Of a stretch of 64,000 nt of DNA, positions 34,130-43,536 are shown in pieces. The DNA lies in contig NZ_FMAY01000001.1 of assembly GCF_900094925.1 (NCBI RefSeq), forward strand, positions 62,001 to 126,000, read 5' to 3'. The first letter of the stretch is position 1; every line of letters starts with the position of its first letter. The DNA is from Kosakonia oryzendophytica (lineage in GTDB: Bacteria; Pseudomonadota; Gammaproteobacteria; Enterobacterales; Enterobacteriaceae). Below the pieces are notes generated by a model. It was not told the origin of the DNA. It saw only the letters and a list, made by a program, of their open reading frames with translations, and searched no databases. The translations under genes and the position numbers were made by a program.

Positions 34130-34928
34130 TATGAAAAGCTGGGCAGCGAAAAATTCATCACGTCCAAATGTGGCGCTGCTTCTTTTTATATTGAAACACC
34201 GCATTCATGAAAAGCACTGATACAATTTTAAGGCTTCGGTTTAGTGCTAACTTCAGTAGCAAACTCAATTAAAGGATACTCTATTTGCTTTTTGGCATAC
34301 ACACTCTGCAAAGCTGAGATATTAAAATGAATAATCATAATGAGGATTACTTATAATACATCATCAATTTGAGTGTGGTTCGTGAGCATGAAAATGAGAT
34401 GACAATATAGCAAGAGTAATTTTTGGTAAAATACTCAAACGGATTATCGAATACGCATAATAAGCAAGCAGCAAAAATATAGAACTCAATGAGCTGGTGT
34501 TATAGTCAAAGGAGTAAGTGCATTTATAATTATATAACTCAGCAATGAAATATAGCCACATTTTAATGTTCGTGGTGCCGGGTGCCTCCCGGTGAGCCTT
34601 TGGCCAGTTCCCGCACAAGCTCGCGTTTATCATGGCTGTTATCTTCAAACTGTTACGCCCCTCCGCTTAGGGGGATTCACCACCTTTTGTTTATATATTA
34701 TAAAATATAATTCCCAAAGTTTTTTATGCTTAAACATCTTTCAACTCATCATTTGTTTACGTTTTATTTAATTTCAACACCCCACCAAACCAAGAAAAAA
34801 CCCAACTATAGCAAATACAAAAACGCTCCCAAGGAAGGTAATATTTATTATTTTTCTGATCTTACGTTTATGCCTTGTTTAATATGTGTAGATTTTATTT
34901 TTGCACAAAAAATTAATTACAGAGAGAC
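34130..34928. other. AT-rich non-coding stretch before the flagellin gene
   Basis: About 800 bases of low G+C with no convincing gene. A minus-strand frame at about 34570-34647 reads DKRELVRELAKGSPGGTR in a G+C-richer patch, which looks like a fragment of a lost gene; a plus-strand 72-codon frame at 34726-34944 has the composition of random AT-rich DNA. Confidence 0.4.
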
Positions 34929-34955
34929 TAAAGTTTATAATTAAAGGGCCGATGA
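34929..34955 (+). promoter_or_regulatory. Sigma28 (FliA) promoter of the flagellin gene
   Basis: TAAAGTTT, 11 bases, GCCGATGA. The consensus is TAAAGTTT-N11-GCCGATAA, so 15 of 16 positions match with exact spacing. It lies 58 bases before the flagellin start, which implies control by FliA/FlgM encoded elsewhere. Confidence 0.9.
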
Positions 34956-35013
34956 CTTACTCGACCAATACCAAGCCTGGAATTGGCTAAATAAATTAAA
35001 AAGGAGAATTCAC

Positions 35014-35946
35014 ATGTCCGTTATTAATACGAACACGTTATCGCTAATGACTCAGAATAACCTGACTAAATCTCAGTCCTCTCTGGGATCGGCGATTCAG
35101 CGACTATCTTCCGGCCTGCGTATTAACAGCGCTAAAGATGACGCGGCTGGCCAGGCGATAGCTAACCGTTTCACTTCTAACATCAACGGTCTGAATGTTG
35201 CTGCCCGTAACGCGAACGACGGTATCTCTCTGGCGCAAACCGCTGAAGGCGCGCTGGGCGAAATCAACAACAACCTGCAGCGTATCCGTGACCTGACTGT
35301 TCAGGCACAGAACGGTTCCAACTCTGCGTCCGACATCGACTCCATCCAGGCTGAAGTTAACCAGCGTATGGAAGAGATCAACCGTGTGACCACCCAGACC
35401 GACTTCAACGGCATCAAAGTGCTGAACACCGGTTCCGGCAGTAGCACTTATAACTTCCAGGTCGGCGCGAAAGACAGCGAGAAAATTGGTATAGACATCA
35501 GCTCCAGCGACAGCTACAACCTGGCTGCGGCAGGCACTTCCGGTGCCGCGCTGAATACTAAAACAATGGCTTCCGGTGATACCGTTAACGGTATCCAGCG
35601 CCAGACTCAGGCTGTAGGTTTCGACGTTCTGCACGGAAAAGTCACCGGCGGTGCAGCTGGTTCAGCTTCCGGCACCACGCCGCTGGCTGACATCGATGCG
35701 GCAATCAAATCTGTTGACTCCCAGCGCAGCTTGCTGGGGGCATCCCAGAACCGTTTTGAATCCACAATCACAAACCTAAAAAATACGGTGAACAACCTTT
35801 CTTCCGCACGCAGCCGTATTCAGGATTCTGACTACGCAACAGAAGTGTCAAATATGTCCCGCGCACAGATCCTGCAGCAAGCAGGTACTTCAGTTCTGGC
35901 TCAGGCTAACCAGGTTCCACAGTCGATGCTGTCCCTGCTGCGTTAA
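35014..35946 (+). CDS. Flagellin with a short variable domain
   Basis: 310-residue flagellin. The conserved N-terminal D0/D1 (INTNTLSLMTQNNLTKSQSS, LSSGLRINSAKDDAAGQAIA, RNANDGISLAQTAEGAL) and C-terminal D1/D0 (SRIQDSDYATEVSNMSRAQI, LAQANQVPQSMLSLLR) are nearly Salmonella FliC. The central part (about residues 170-225) is short and Ser/Gly/Ala-rich; Salmonella FliC has 495 residues. It has AAGGAG, a sigma28 promoter and its own terminator. No fliD, fliA or other flagellar structural gene is nearby, so it is either a second flagellin or a moved fliC. Confidence 0.94.
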   Translation: MSVINTNTLSLMTQNNLTKSQSSLGSAIQRLSSGLRINSAKDDAAGQAIANRFTSNINGLNVAARNANDGISLAQTAEGALGEINNNLQRIRDLTVQAQNGSNSASDIDSIQAEVNQRMEEINRVTTQTDFNGIKVLNTGSGSSTYNFQVGAKDSEKIGIDISSSDSYNLAAAGTSGAALNTKTMASGDTVNGIQRQTQAVGFDVLHGKVTGGAAGSASGTTPLADIDAAIKSVDSQRSLLGASQNRFESTITNLKNTVNNLSSARSRIQDSDYATEVSNMSRAQILQQAGTSVLAQANQVPQSMLSLLR

Positions 35947-35968
35947 TCACAAAATAGCTTATTACCGA

Positions 35969-35991
35969 AACCGCCTTTATGGGCGGTTTTT
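35969..35991 (+). terminator. Flagellin terminator
   Basis: AACCGCC, six-base loop, GGCGGTT, then TTT. Classic intrinsic terminator 22 bases after the flagellin stop. Confidence 0.88.
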
Positions 35992-36076
35992 ACTATTAGC
36001 AGGACTGAACACGGCACGGTAGATTCATGCTGTCCGCCGATGAGTCATCACTAAAATGTGAAGGAATGAAAGCACA

Positions 36077-36313
36077 TCAGGAGCGCTGCGGGGATGCAAA
36101 TTTTGCAGCAATCATTTCAGATGTGGGCTGTATCCCTCCAAGACTCCACTGTTCCGGTTCATGTTCGTCGATCCGGATCCATACTGAACGGCGGAATTCA
36201 GGATCGCCTTTCCCCTCAATTTCAACAATAAGGTCAGTCATTCGACGCAGCAGCTCATTTTTTTGCTCCGCATTCATTATTCCTTTCATGGTTTGCACAT
36301 TTACGAAGGGCAT
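36077..36313 (-). CDS. 4-oxalocrotonate tautomerase family protein
   Basis: 78-residue small tautomerase. After the initiator Met comes Pro (MPFVNVQTMKGIM), which becomes the N-terminal catalytic Pro1 after Met removal. The rest (QKNELLRRMTDLIVEIEGKG, SVWIRIDEHEPEQWSLGG) fits the family. Divergent from the HxlR gene 61 bases away, an arrangement often seen for an HxlR regulator and its target. Confidence 0.88.
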   Translation of the reverse strand: MPFVNVQTMKGIMNAEQKNELLRRMTDLIVEIEGKGDPEFRRSVWIRIDEHEPEQWSLGGIQPTSEMIAAKFASPQRS

Positions 36314-36374
36314 TGTATTCTCCTTAAATAACTGAGTCTTAAAATCATACCCAGATTAAAAGGCAAATACATAT

Positions 36375-36872
36375 ATGTCAAAAGATAAATCATTACCGTA
36401 CTTGTTGCCTGAGCTTTGCGGGCTTGCTGCGGCGGCAGAATTCCTTGGCGATCAATGGGTTTTGTTGGTTCTCAGGGAGGCGTTTTACGGGGTCACTCGC
36501 TTTGAAACTATACGTGCTCATACAAAAATCACGAAGCAGACATTGGCAAACAGATTAAAAAAAATGACTGAACTCGGCCTGCTTTGCAAAATCCCCTATC
36601 AAGAAGAAGGGGCACGTGAACGGTATGAATATGTTCTCACCGAAAAAGGTCGCAGCCTTGCGCCGATTCTGATCTCCATGATGGAGTGGGGTCATAAAAA
36701 CATATTGCACGACTCACCGCATATTGCCTTATCGGATAAAGAAAGCGGAGAAGTACTGCATAGCGCCTTTGTCACGGCAGACGGTAAGGTTGTTGATCCA
36801 AAAAACATTCAGATAATCGCGTTTGAAAGCCAATCCGGAAAGGAGCGGATAAGTGACATAGGCAAAATATAA
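36375..36872 (+). CDS. HxlR-family transcriptional regulator
   Basis: 165 residues. The HxlR winged helix is clear: LAAAAEFLGDQWVLLVLREA, TRFETIRAHTKITKQTLANR and LKKMTELGLLCKIPYQEEG with RYEYVLTEKGRSLAPI. The N-terminal Cys (ELCGL) is in the position often used as redox sensor in this family. Probably regulates the divergent tautomerase gene. The C-terminal 50 residues extend past the core HxlR domain. Confidence 0.88.
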   Translation: MSKDKSLPYLLPELCGLAAAAEFLGDQWVLLVLREAFYGVTRFETIRAHTKITKQTLANRLKKMTELGLLCKIPYQEEGARERYEYVLTEKGRSLAPILISMMEWGHKNILHDSPHIALSDKESGEVLHSAFVTADGKVVDPKNIQIIAFESQSGKERISDIGKI

Positions 36873-36875
36873 GAA

Positions 36876-36897
36876 AGCCGACTCTGCTGAGTCGGCT
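36876..36897. terminator. Bidirectional terminator between hxlR-type and chemoreceptor genes
   Basis: AGCCGACTC, loop TGCT, GAGTCGGCT. On the minus strand TTTCTTAT follows, so it suits the chemoreceptor transcript better; on the plus strand ATTGTT follows. Confidence 0.8.
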
Positions 36898-36907
36898 ATT
36901 GTTCTGG

Positions 36908-38806
36908 TCAGAGCTTGAAGCTACCAACAACATTTTCGAGTTGGACAGTTTGTTCTTCCATGGACTGCGCGGCCGCCGCCACCTCCTCCACCAGTGCCGC
37001 ATTCTGCTGCGTTGCGCTATCGAGCTGGTTGATGGCGAGGTTGATCTGGGCAATCCCGCGACTTTGTTCATCGCTGGAAGAGCTGATTTCTGAGATCAGC
37101 ACACCCACGCTTTCAACTTTGTCCATCAGTCCGTCCATTGTTGTCCCCGCCTGGCGAACCAGTCCGCTACCCTGCTCAATGCTGCTCACTGACTCTTCAA
37201 TCAGTTTTTTGATCTCCTGAGCTGAGCGGGCACTGCGCTGCGCCAGTGAACGCACTTCAGCGGCCACCACAGCGAACCCACGCCCGTGCTCACCCGCCCT
37301 GGCCGCCTCTACAGCTGCGTTAAGCGCCAGGATGTTGGTCTGGAAGGCGATGCCGTCAATCACACTGATGATTTCCACCACTTTAGAGGAGGACTCATTG
37401 ATGTTGTTCATCGTGGAGACAACGTTGTTAACCACATTGGCCCCTTGTTTCGCCGCCGCCGAAGCTTCTTTCGCCAGTGTATTCGCCTGCAACGCATTCT
37501 CGGCGTTAAGGCGCACAGTGCTGGTCAGTTCTTCCATAGACGCTGCCGTTTCCACGATTGAGGCCGATTGATCTTCGGTGCGCGAGGAGAGGTTCAGGTT
37601 ACCGCTGGCAATCTGGCGCGAAGCTGAGGAGATCGCCATTGAGCTATTTCCTACCTGCTGCATCAGCTCGTTAAGGAACGAAATAAACTTATTGAAGTTA
37701 TTGATAATGGCGTTAAATTCCGGGCTCTTACTTTGCGCAAGACGCTGCGTTAAATCCGCACCGCCGCTGGAGAGCGCTTCAATATTACGATTGAGCAACG
37801 TCACATTATGGAAAATATTGCGCACAATAATCATCATGATAAAGACGATAAGTATCCCGATAATCGCCTGTACGATGGTGAGCTTGGTCATAATAGCGTC
37901 AGACATACTCACCAGGTGGCTGCTCGGAATATCAACCGCCATGAACCACGGGCTGCCGCTAATGGGCAGAACGAACAGGGAATGCGCGCCGTCTTCACCA
38001 TCGTAGCTCCCGCGCACTTCCGTTGTTTTACCCTGGTCTAACAGGCTAACTAACGGTGCCGCTGCCGGAATACCGAGATCGCGGACGTTTGAGAGCGCAG
38101 GTTTATCCTGTACGGACGAGCCGTTACCGACGATTTTGCCATCCGCTTCAACAATCAACACGCTGCCGTTTACCGCTTTGCCCATATCGACAGCCAGCTG
38201 GTTAAAGAAGCCCAACGTCACGTCGATGGTCGCCACACCCCAGGCTTTGCCGTCTTTCCAGATCGCCATTGCACAGTTAGTTCGGGGTTGCGGGCTGGCC
38301 GCATCCTGATAGGCTTTCGCCCACGCACACTCTCCTTTTGGCGCATTTATGCCGTCTTTATACCAGGGTTGCTCCCAATATTTTGCCGATTCCGGCTGGT
38401 TCCAGACGGTGTTGACTTGCAGGTTGCCGCCTCCGTCGCGGGCATAGAAGGTACTGAATTTGTCCCGAGCCGGATCACGCTGACCAGGAAGAGGCCAAAT
38501 CCCACCGCCGAAAACGTTTAAATCCCCATATTGGTTAACCAGGCGCGGTAATAATCCATCGATTTGCTCACTTTGCAGACCGACAACCAGTTCAGTGATT
38601 GAGCGTTGCTGAGCCTTAACACGGTTCATCTGCTCTTTAATCGCGTTACTTTGTAATTCAACCGTCGCCTGAATATTTTTGGTCTCAGTTTCAATAATCT
38701 GCGGAGAGACGAAGTGCTTGATAACAATATAGGTTACTATCAATAAGATAACGAAAAAGCTTATAAGCAACAGGCCTATTCGGCCCTGGGTATTTTTCCA
38801 TGTCAT
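36908..38806 (-). CDS. Methyl-accepting chemotaxis protein with large periplasmic sensor
   Basis: 632 residues. TM1 is at about 10-30 ([19 protein letters not shown]), a large periplasmic Cache-type domain at 31-309, TM2 at about 310-329 ([18 protein letters not shown]), then HAMP and the signalling rod with the tip [43 protein letters not shown]. There is no C-terminal NWETF-like CheR/CheB tether. A longer frame starts at 38851, but the sigma28-like promoter at 38842-38868 overlaps that codon, so the transcript begins after it and the ATG at 38806 is the right start. Confidence 0.93.
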   Translation of the reverse strand: MTWKNTQGRIGLLLISFFVILLIVTYIVIKHFVSPQIIETETKNIQATVELQSNAIKEQMNRVKAQQRSITELVVGLQSEQIDGLLPRLVNQYGDLNVFGGGIWPLPGQRDPARDKFSTFYARDGGGNLQVNTVWNQPESAKYWEQPWYKDGINAPKGECAWAKAYQDAASPQPRTNCAMAIWKDGKAWGVATIDVTLGFFNQLAVDMGKAVNGSVLIVEADGKIVGNGSSVQDKPALSNVRDLGIPAAAPLVSLLDQGKTTEVRGSYDGEDGAHSLFVLPISGSPWFMAVDIPSSHLVSMSDAIMTKLTIVQAIIGILIVFIMMIIVRNIFHNVTLLNRNIEALSSGGADLTQRLAQSKSPEFNAIINNFNKFISFLNELMQQVGNSSMAISSASRQIASGNLNLSSRTEDQSASIVETAASMEELTSTVRLNAENALQANTLAKEASAAAKQGANVVNNVVSTMNNINESSSKVVEIISVIDGIAFQTNILALNAAVEAARAGEHGRGFAVVAAEVRSLAQRSARSAQEIKKLIEESVSSIEQGSGLVRQAGTTMDGLMDKVESVGVLISEISSSSDEQSRGIAQINLAINQLDSATQQNAALVEEVAAAAQSMEEQTVQLENVVGSFKL

Positions 38807-38841
38807 AATAGCAGCACCCGATCTGGTTGATATTATGTGTA

Positions 38842-38868
38842 ATAACGGCATTTAGTTGAAATTCTTTA
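38842..38868 (-). promoter_or_regulatory. Sigma28-like promoter of the first chemoreceptor
   Basis: On the minus strand TAAAGAAT, 11 bases, GCCGTTAT: 6/8 and 6/8 to the FliA consensus with exact spacing. It decides the start of the chemoreceptor downstream. Confidence 0.65.
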
Positions 38869-38919
38869 ATTTAAATCGCGCCGCCGTTTCATATAAAAGC
38901 GGCATCTATAGGCCAAAAT

Positions 38920-39213
38920 AACGTTTTATAAAAAAACGTTCTGCCGTTCACATTTTTTAATGTGCCACACATTTTTCTTTAAAAGACAATATCGTCGTAA
39001 TGAGTCATTTCCCGTGGGTAAATTTTCTTTGATGAAATCAATATTATTTTATCGATATGCGTACATTCTGATGAAGCAGAACAGTACGGACAGTAACATG
39101 CGCGTTCGTACTTTTTTGTCAGGCAAAGTGTCTACGCTCCGGAACGGTAAAGTCATGCTCCTGTGAGGTTCTGACAAGGAGAGTGTTGACCCGACGAGAA
39201 TACTCGCGGGTCA
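38920..39213. other. Gap between the two chemoreceptor genes
   Basis: No gene. It holds two hairpins, AACGTTTT / AAAACGTT at 38920-38940 and a strong one at 39187-39213 (TGACCCG, bulged A, CGAG, loop AATA, CTCG, CGGGTCA). The second has no T run; its role is unknown. Confidence 0.45.
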
Positions 39214-39249
39214 CCATTACAGAGAGGGATTTCGCAGCAACAAACAACA

Positions 39250-39269
39250 AGGCAGGCTGACGCCTGCCT
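39250..39269 (-). terminator. Terminator of the second chemoreceptor
   Basis: AGGCAGGC, four-base loop, GCCTGCCT, followed on the minus strand by TGTTGTTTG; 20 bases after the stop codon. Confidence 0.75.
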
Positions 39270-39289
39270 GTACATTTTTCGCGATAACG

Positions 39290-40828
39290 TTAGCTAAGTT
39301 TAAAAACGGCTACCGTCTCTTCCAGTACCTGCGACTGCTCTTTCAGCGAATGTGCCGCCGCAGAGGCTTCTTCAACCAGGGCAGCGTTTTGTTGCGTGAC
39401 GGTATCCATTTGTGCAACAGCCTGGTTTATCTGCTCAATGCCCCGGCTCTGTTCACCGGTCGAGAGGGCTATTTCCGCCATTAAGCCGGAAACATGCTGA
39501 ACGGTGGTGATAATTCGTTGCATGCTTTCACCCGCCTGCGACACCCTTTCACTCCCCAAAAGCACTTGCCTGCTGGAGGCCTCAATAAGTTCCTTAATCT
39601 CCTTCGCGGCCAGAGACGAGCGTTGCGCCAGATTACGCACTTCGCTTGCAACGACAGCAAACCCGCGCCCTTGTTCTCCGGCCCGTGCTGCTTCAACTGC
39701 GGCGTTCAGCGCCAGGATATTGGTCTGGAAAGCGATATCCTCGATTAAGGAGATAATGGTGTCTATTTTGCCGGAGCTGGATTCAATCTCCTTCATCGAC
39801 ATCACCGCATTTTCAACAATCGTATTCCCTTCCTGTGCGGAGTCACGCATTGCTGCGGCAAGCATGTTCGCCTGCTGCGTGTTTTCAGAGGTGTGCTTAA
39901 CGGTGGACGTCAGTTGTTCCATGCTGGCTGCGGTCTGCCCAAGCGAAGCCGCCTGCTCTTCCGTACGGGCGGAGAGATCGGTGTTACCGGCAGAGATCTC
40001 TTCTGCGGCGTGTGCCACGCTCTGGCTGGAAGCACGCACCTGGGTAATGATCTCGACAAGGGAAAGACGCATCTGCTCCAGTGAACCCAGCATCTCGCCA
40101 ATTTCATCTTTCGAGCCGTTGACCACGGGAATATGTAACTCACCCGCGGCCATCTGCTGGCAATGGATACGTGCGGTATCCAGCGGCGAAAGTACCCGAC
40201 GTCTGAGCAGAATAAAGATAGCGGCAATAATCAGGGTAAACAGCGCGACAAAAACGCCGAGGGTGACCATGCTGTTCACAAAGCGACTCTGCGCGTCGTT
40301 GTTAAGGCGCTGGGCGTATTTTTCGCGGAAAGCGAGCAGGTTATCCAGTGTGATTTCAAACTGGCGATCAAGTTGCGGAATCGTCGTACTGACCAGTTGG
40401 TTGAACCGCACCGTGTCGTTGGCACTCGCCGCATCCATCAACGGACGCAGCCCTTCGTCAACATAGGTTTGCCAGGCACGACGATAGGGAGCGGAAAGCG
40501 CCTCTTCACCGGCAACCGGTGGCGCAGCCTGATAATTATTAAATGCATCCGTGGCTTTTTGCATCACTGCTTTTGCACTCTCAAGCGACGCCTGCGTTTT
40601 CTGTTTATCGCCCAGAGAAGCGTTAATCATCGCTTCCATAAGCCGCACGCGCAGGGTGCGACTGTGGTTGATCGGATCAATAACCGACAACACCACCCGA
40701 ATTTCTTTATTCACATTGTCCAGCGACTGGTTACTGCGAGTCAGTGACCAGAGGTTAGACGCTGAACTGACAAGAAAAATACAGAGTAAAAGGCCGAAAA
40801 CGAGAAACGAAAAACGCCTTACAGACAT
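39290..40828 (-). CDS. Methyl-accepting chemotaxis protein, Tar/Tsr-like
   Basis: 512 residues. TM1 at about 7-28, a four-helix-bundle ligand domain to about 185 (LRVRLMEAMINASLGDKQKT), TM2 at about 187-208 (VTLGVFVALFTLIIAAIFILL), HAMP, and a cytoplasmic rod with the tip [43 protein letters not shown]. Layout is Tsr/Tar/Trg-like, but the C-terminus ends ETVAVFKLS without the NWETF tether, so it would rely on high-abundance receptors for adaptation. The Arg pair of Tar aspartate binding is not clearly kept; ligand unknown. Confidence 0.93.
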   Translation of the reverse strand: MSVRRFSFLVFGLLLCIFLVSSASNLWSLTRSNQSLDNVNKEIRVVLSVIDPINHSRTLRVRLMEAMINASLGDKQKTQASLESAKAVMQKATDAFNNYQAAPPVAGEEALSAPYRRAWQTYVDEGLRPLMDAASANDTVRFNQLVSTTIPQLDRQFEITLDNLLAFREKYAQRLNNDAQSRFVNSMVTLGVFVALFTLIIAAIFILLRRRVLSPLDTARIHCQQMAAGELHIPVVNGSKDEIGEMLGSLEQMRLSLVEIITQVRASSQSVAHAAEEISAGNTDLSARTEEQAASLGQTAASMEQLTSTVKHTSENTQQANMLAAAMRDSAQEGNTIVENAVMSMKEIESSSGKIDTIISLIEDIAFQTNILALNAAVEAARAGEQGRGFAVVASEVRNLAQRSSLAAKEIKELIEASSRQVLLGSERVSQAGESMQRIITTVQHVSGLMAEIALSTGEQSRGIEQINQAVAQMDTVTQQNAALVEEASAAAHSLKEQSQVLEETVAVFKLS

Positions 40829-40895
40829 GTTTTATCCCTTGGATGAATTTGTTTAAAAAATGACTGCACATTGCGTGCAGCGTACAACAATAATG

Positions 40896-40922
40896 TTATC
40901 GACCATTTCGCATTGAGATTTA
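40896..40922 (-). promoter_or_regulatory. Sigma28-like promoter of the second chemoreceptor
   Basis: On the minus strand TAAATCTC, 11 bases, GTCGATAA: 5/8 and 7/8 to the FliA consensus with exact spacing, 68 bases before the start codon. Confidence 0.65.
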
Positions 40923-41124
40923 ACTCAATTTTATTTATTTCCTTAAATCAAATGGTTAGATAGAATATATTACTACCAAATAAATAAAATAATGACGTTC
41001 TGCTTAATTCAAAACTCTTTTTTAATATGTGCATACCAGCAATCAGAAAATATTTCTGGTAACACTGGCGGTGCCCGCCTGGCAAATGATACTCAGCACG
41101 AAGAACGTTAATACCTGGCGCTAT

Positions 41125-41400
41125 TTATATAAAACGCTGGTTCGATTTTAAGCCCTCGTAAGCACCACTGTTTTCTAATGGTGAAGAGTGAAAAGAGGGT
41201 TTGACAATAATCTGATTTGTTTCTGCTAAAGACACAAGCTGAGGAAGCGTTAATCCTGCGACTTTCTCAATCACGTCATGGCTAAGGCCATTGCTTAGCT
41301 GGCTAACATCTCCGGGTTCGCTTGCCAGACGCTGAACGAGTAAGAGGTATGCTAAATTTAATTGATGAATATCATGAAGAAGGTTGTTGTGTTTAATCAT
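41125..41400 (-). CDS. Short FlhD-like protein without FlhC
   Basis: 91 residues. LLHDIHQLNLAYLLLVQRLA and EKVAGLTLPQLVSLAETNQI match the first three quarters of E. coli FlhD (LLKHIYDINLSYLLLAQRL, ALTLPQMVKLAETNQL). FlhD has 116-119 residues; this lacks about 25 at the C-terminus, and the Cys that links the FlhD dimer (after TNQL-V) is replaced. No flhC follows. It may bind FlhC or FlhD from the main locus and modulate it, or be a decaying paralogue. It lies next to sigma28-type chemoreceptor genes. Confidence 0.75.
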   Translation of the reverse strand: MIKHNNLLHDIHQLNLAYLLLVQRLASEPGDVSQLSNGLSHDVIEKVAGLTLPQLVSLAETNQIIVKPSFHSSPLENSGAYEGLKSNQRFI

Positions 41401-41780
41401 TTTTGCACCAGAGAATATATCTAATTAACTGAAGCCTCCCCTGGCAACATCATCCGTCGGCCGCAATAATATATATATAGTGCAAATTAGCTATAAAAAT
41501 AATGTAAACTTATTTCAGGACGTTAAAAAATAATTAATTATCATTTCGTTAATACAATTATTACCGTTGTCTCGCTACGTTTACTATTGCGTCCGGTTAT
41601 TTTTACCGCTGCAACTGATTGTAATTTAATGGATATATCAACAATGGGATGAAAATATATTATATTTTCAAAATAAGCACATCTGAACCTTAAGAATAAT
41701 TAAGAAATAGCGGGCACCGGCGTTAACATATATTTATCTTCCCTGTGTTCCTGTTGGGTGCAAAAAACCGTAAAACAAGA
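41401..41780. other. AT-rich gap upstream of the FlhD-like gene
   Basis: About 380 bases of AT-rich sequence without genes. It must hold the promoter of the FlhD-like gene; no sigma28 match was found here. Confidence 0.5.
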
Positions 41781-41801
41781 GCGGACACGCAAGGTGTCCG
41801 C
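41781..41801 (-). terminator. Terminator of ymjA
   Basis: GCGGACAC, five-base loop, GTGTCCGC, followed on the minus strand by TCTTGTTTTACGGTTTTTT. Six bases after the ymjA stop. Confidence 0.85.
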
Positions 41802-41806
41802 AACTG

Positions 41807-42052
41807 TTACTCATTGCCCCATTGATTGAGAAAGTTCGCCACATCATCAATACGACGATCGTCGATACCGGCTTCAGTGGCCATCTCGTGCTGCGCATTC
41901 TCACTGATCTCTTCGTTATTCATTAAACGGGTAATCAGCAACTGGAAATAGCGCGCCAGCGCGTCACGTTCTGACTCGTTCACCGGCGAGGCTGACTCGG
42001 TCGAGTACTCATCCACGATGTCATAAAACTTAAGCGGTGTATCGTTGTTCAT
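41807..42052 (-). CDS. ymjA: DUF2543 protein YmjA
   Basis: 81 residues, the length of E. coli Ymj[41 protein letters not shown] and [14 protein letters not shown] correspond closely to it. Function unknown; small acidic cytoplasmic protein. The longer frame to 42118 lacks support. Divergent from the pseudouridine synthase gene. Confidence 0.9.
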   Translation of the reverse strand: MNNDTPLKFYDIVDEYSTESASPVNESERDALARYFQLLITRLMNNEEISENAQHEMATEAGIDDRRIDDVANFLNQWGNE

Positions 42053-42233
42053 CAATCGTCCCCAGAGGTTAAAGTGGTGTCCGTTGCGGCTTGCATTGTC
42101 TGGCCTGGATAATAGCACTCTTATTTTATTTTTCTGCCATCCATGTCGGAGATAAATGTTTAAGCAGCGGTGGATTCGCCAGTCGGCTGAAAATTAGTTA
42201 TCATCCGCTCCCACTCTTTTTGCGGGCAGCCTG

Positions 42234-42932
42234 ATGTCTACCCTTTTCGATACCTTTATTGCCCCGCCATGCCCGGCCCCGATAGAAACGCTCTATCAGG
42301 ATGATCATCTGGTGCTTATCAATAAACCCTCCGGACTGCTCAGCCTGTCGGGGAAAAACCCGCACAATCTCGATTCAGTGCATCATCGTCTGGTACAGAT
42401 ATTCCCTGGCTGCACGCTGGTTCACCGCCTTGATTTCGGGACGTCCGGGCTGATGGTGATTGCCCGAAATAAGGCTATTAACGCCGCCCTGTGTCAGCAG
42501 TTTAGCCAGCGCAGCGTAACCAAAACGTATACTGCTTTACTTTGCGGGCATCTGGAGGAGGATGAAGGGGTAATAGACGCAGCGATTGCCAAAGATCCGG
42601 CAAGCTTCCCGCTGATGACGATTTGCGCCATCCACGGCAAACCCGCGCGTTCCCGCTATCAGGTCATTGAACGGATTTATCGCGAGTCGGAAAACGGGAC
42701 GTTACTGCCATTGACGCGGGTACACCTTACGCCGGAGACCGGGCGAACCCATCAACTGCGCATTCACTGCCTGCGATTGGGCCACCCTATTTTGGGCTGT
42801 GATCTCTATGGCGGTCGTCTGCTGCCGGGCACGGAGCAGACACCGCGGTTGATGCTCCATGCCAGCGAGTTGCAGTTTATTCATCCGGTCAGTAAAACGT
42901 GGATCCACGCCCGCCATGCCAGTCCCTTCTGA
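42234..42932 (+). CDS. RluA-family pseudouridine synthase
   Basis: 232 residues. VHRLDFGTSGLMVIARN holds the catalytic Asp of the RluA family (HRLDxxTSG), QRSVTKTYTALLCG follows, and LTPETGRTHQLRIHCLRLGHPILGCDLYG is the second family motif. There is no S4 domain. Similar in size to E. coli RluA (219), which modifies 23S rRNA and some tRNAs, but the divergent N-terminus leaves the target open (TruC-like or RluA-like). Confidence 0.9.
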   Translation: MSTLFDTFIAPPCPAPIETLYQDDHLVLINKPSGLLSLSGKNPHNLDSVHHRLVQIFPGCTLVHRLDFGTSGLMVIARNKAINAALCQQFSQRSVTKTYTALLCGHLEEDEGVIDAAIAKDPASFPLMTICAIHGKPARSRYQVIERIYRESENGTLLPLTRVHLTPETGRTHQLRIHCLRLGHPILGCDLYGGRLLPGTEQTPRLMLHASELQFIHPVSKTWIHARHASPF

Positions 42933-42962
42933 AAGCCAGGCGCCGGGCGTCGTATCCGGGGA

Positions 42963-43502
42963 TTACCACATCAAATCATCGGGCACTTTAAAATCGGCAT
43001 ACGGATCGTCTTCATCCTGTGCTTCCTGACTCAGCGCACTGTTTAATACGATACTGCTGGCATCACGCTGGGCAATTTTATCCGCTACGCTTGCCGGGAT
43101 AATCGCATATTCACTCTCACCGTTGTTATCTGCCGCCAAACGCGCAATGGCGAGACGGCCATTAATCAGTTGGGCCTGCGTCTGCTTATCCACCTCGATT
43201 TTTTTGATGACATTATTATCGGTGAAGTTAAAACCAATATCGCCTTTTGTAAGGGTGATGCGGTTCATTTCAATGAGCTGCTTCACCTGCGCTTTATACT
43301 CTTTCGATAATGCAGCCTGTTTTTGTTGTTCGCTGAGTTGCTTATCACGCTCAAGCTGCGCTTTTTTATTTTCTTCCACTGCTTCTCTTGCCTCACGTGC
43401 CTGAACACGTGATTTTTTAGCGGTTCGCTGGACCTTGGCCATTTTTTTACTGGTGACCAGCCCCGCTTTGAGCATCTGTTCTTGTAAGGTGAGTTTTGTC
43501 AT
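42963..43502 (-). CDS. yaiL: DUF2058 nucleoprotein YaiL
   Basis: 179 residues, as E. coli YaiL. Residues 1-80 are a basic, strongly helical coiled-coil (TLQEQMLKAGLVTSKKMAKV, KKSRVQAREAREAVEENKKA). The C-terminal domain has YKAQVKQLIEMNRI, GDIGFNFTDNNVIKKIEV and the acidic tail DEDDPYADFKVPDDLMW. Family members associate with nucleic acid. It is 34 bases downstream of the cold-shock-domain gene on the same strand, so the pair may form an RNA-related unit. Confidence 0.9.
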   Translation of the reverse strand: MTKLTLQEQMLKAGLVTSKKMAKVQRTAKKSRVQAREAREAVEENKKAQLERDKQLSEQQKQAALSKEYKAQVKQLIEMNRITLTKGDIGFNFTDNNVIKKIEVDKQTQAQLINGRLAIARLAADNNGESEYAIIPASVADKIAQRDASSIVLNSALSQEAQDEDDPYADFKVPDDLMW

Positions 43503-43536
43503 CGTTGTCGCTACCCGTTAATTAATATGGATGATG

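Noticed and set aside
34364..34648. 94-codon minus-strand frame
   Set aside because: No ribosome site and no domain; a competing frame in the same patch looks more protein-like, so neither is called.
34726..34944. 72-codon plus-strand frame before the flagellin gene
   Set aside because: Composition is that of random AT-rich DNA, it overlaps the sigma28 promoter, and there is no ribosome site.
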